Below are positions 63,626 to 64,000 of a stretch of DNA of 64,000 bases, in pieces. A model generated the notes under the pieces. It made no database searches, had not been told where the DNA came from, and worked only from the letters and a program-made list of their open reading frames with translations. Source of the DNA: Rhizobium herbae (GTDB lineage: Bacteria > Pseudomonadota > Alphaproteobacteria > Rhizobiales > Rhizobiaceae); NCBI RefSeq assembly GCF_019511375.1, contig NZ_JAEUAO010000005.1, positions 248,001-312,000 of the forward strand, written 5' to 3'. A program made the position numbers and the translations under genes. Numbering within the stretch: position 1 is the stretch's first letter; the number at the start of each line of letters is the position of its first letter.

Positions 63626-64000
63626 ATGACGCCTGCGCAGCCTCAAGACCTGTCTGAGAAGGGCGACTATCCCTGGTGGCTGGTCGCCCTTGCGGTTATC
63701 GCCGCAGCGCTAGCCGTGGTGATCGTGTCCAATGAGATCTACACCCAGGTCTTTACCATCGTTTCGGCCGGCATCGGCATCACCGTCCTGGTGACGCTGC
63801 TGGGGTTTTTCTTCGCCACGCTGCTTGGGCTCGCCATTGCGCTGATGGCGCTGTCGGAGCGTGCTGCCCTGCGCCAGATCGCCCGGTTCTATACCGAGGT
63901 CATCCGCGGCATCCCGATCCTCGTGCTGCTCTTCTACATCGCCTTTGTCGGCGCTCCGGCACTGGTGACACTTGTCAACACGGTTCTCGGTCCGCTGGTC
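63626..64000 (+). CDS. Amino-acid ABC transporter permease (partial, runs off the window)
   Basis: Begins at ATG 63626, 10 bp after the binding-protein stop, and is open to the window end (125 codons). N-terminal cytoplasmic part then a helix ('WWLVALAVIAAALAVVIVSN'), 'IVSAGIGITVLVTLLGFFFA' and the HisM/GlnP landmark 'RFYTEVIRGIPILVLLFYIA'. An ATPase gene may follow outside the window. Confidence 0.9.
   Translation, partial: MTPAQPQDLSEKGDYPWWLVALAVIAAALAVVIVSNEIYTQVFTIVSAGIGITVLVTLLGFFFATLLGLAIALMALSERAALRQIARFYTEVIRGIPILVLLFYIAFVGAPALVTLVNTVLGPLV

Overview
The window is a stretch of chromosome from a high-GC alphaproteobacterium, almost certainly a member of the Rhizobiaceae (Rhizobium/Agrobacterium/Sinorhizobium type). 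The evidence is gene order (obgE-proB-proA-nadD-rsfS-rlmH-envC-ctpA; dapF-mtaB-ftsY-yciB; ffh-chorismate mutase-rpsP-rimM-trmD-rplS; split ccmAB/ccmCDG cluster), family markers (IalB, DUF2794, DUF1223, DUF2585, BA14K-like secreted proteins) and several families of short palindromic intergenic repeats of the kind common in rhizobial genomes. No rRNA, CRISPR array, insertion sequence or prophage was seen; one tRNA gene (Ser, anticodon CGA) is present. Genus and species cannot be fixed from sequence reading alone.

Region by region. 0-8.7 kb: a catabolic cluster with a LysR regulator divergent from glutaryl-CoA dehydrogenase and a family III CoA-transferase, then semialdehyde dehydrogenase (gabD/davD type) and omega-amino-acid transaminase (gabT/davT type) on the minus strand, divergent from a small RelB/DinJ-like protein, an unusual MerR+XRE+cupin regulator and a solitary periplasmic amino-acid-binding protein. 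Together these could convert 5-aminovalerate via glutarate and glutaryl-CoA to crotonyl-CoA, besides or instead of GABA use. 8.7-19.4 kb: a long minus-strand housekeeping run (obgE to rppH) for ribosome assembly, proline and NAD synthesis, cell-wall hydrolase control and RNA 5' processing. 19.4-22.4 kb: an endonuclease/phosphatase-family protein, two tandem GNAT acetyltransferases, and rplU-rpmA. 22.7-23.8 kb: tRNA-Ser followed by about 1 kb of atypical DNA with a frameshifted VOC-family gene and another apparent coding remnant.

23.9-31.6 kb: argG, a Tyr/Gly/His-rich secreted protein, a LysE exporter, an ABC importer of the TrpX/YtrX-like type, rlmN and an IalB-family protein. 32-41 kb: small metabolic and stress genes (YkvA, PhhB, LMW phosphatase, 2'-5' RNA ligase, TesA with the divergent YbbA-YbbP ABC system, Bax-inhibitor-like protein, GNAT, DUF2794, DUF1223). 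41.4-47.7 kb: aconitase and the cytochrome c maturation genes ccmA, B, C, D and G. 47.9-53.2 kb: a minus-strand operon dapF-mtaB-ftsY-yciB-DUF2585. 53.9-62.6 kb: GFA and metallo-beta-lactamase-fold proteins, then ffh, chorismate mutase, rpsP, rimM, trmD, a TauE/SafE permease, rplS, a methyltransferase and an NTF2-like secreted protein. 62.8-64 kb: the start of an amino-acid ABC importer that runs off the window.

The most unusual signals are: (i) the tri-domain MerR/XRE/cupin regulator encoded just behind an orphan RelB-like protein and facing a long dyad in front of the transaminase gene; (ii) palindromic repeats that have become part of genes: two near-identical copies and one diverged copy are translated inside ftsY, and CTAG-bounded repeats supply the stop codons of rsfS and ccmB; (iii) a 51-bp perfect inverted repeat between ccmA and ccmB; (iv) the tRNA-proximal frameshifted gene.
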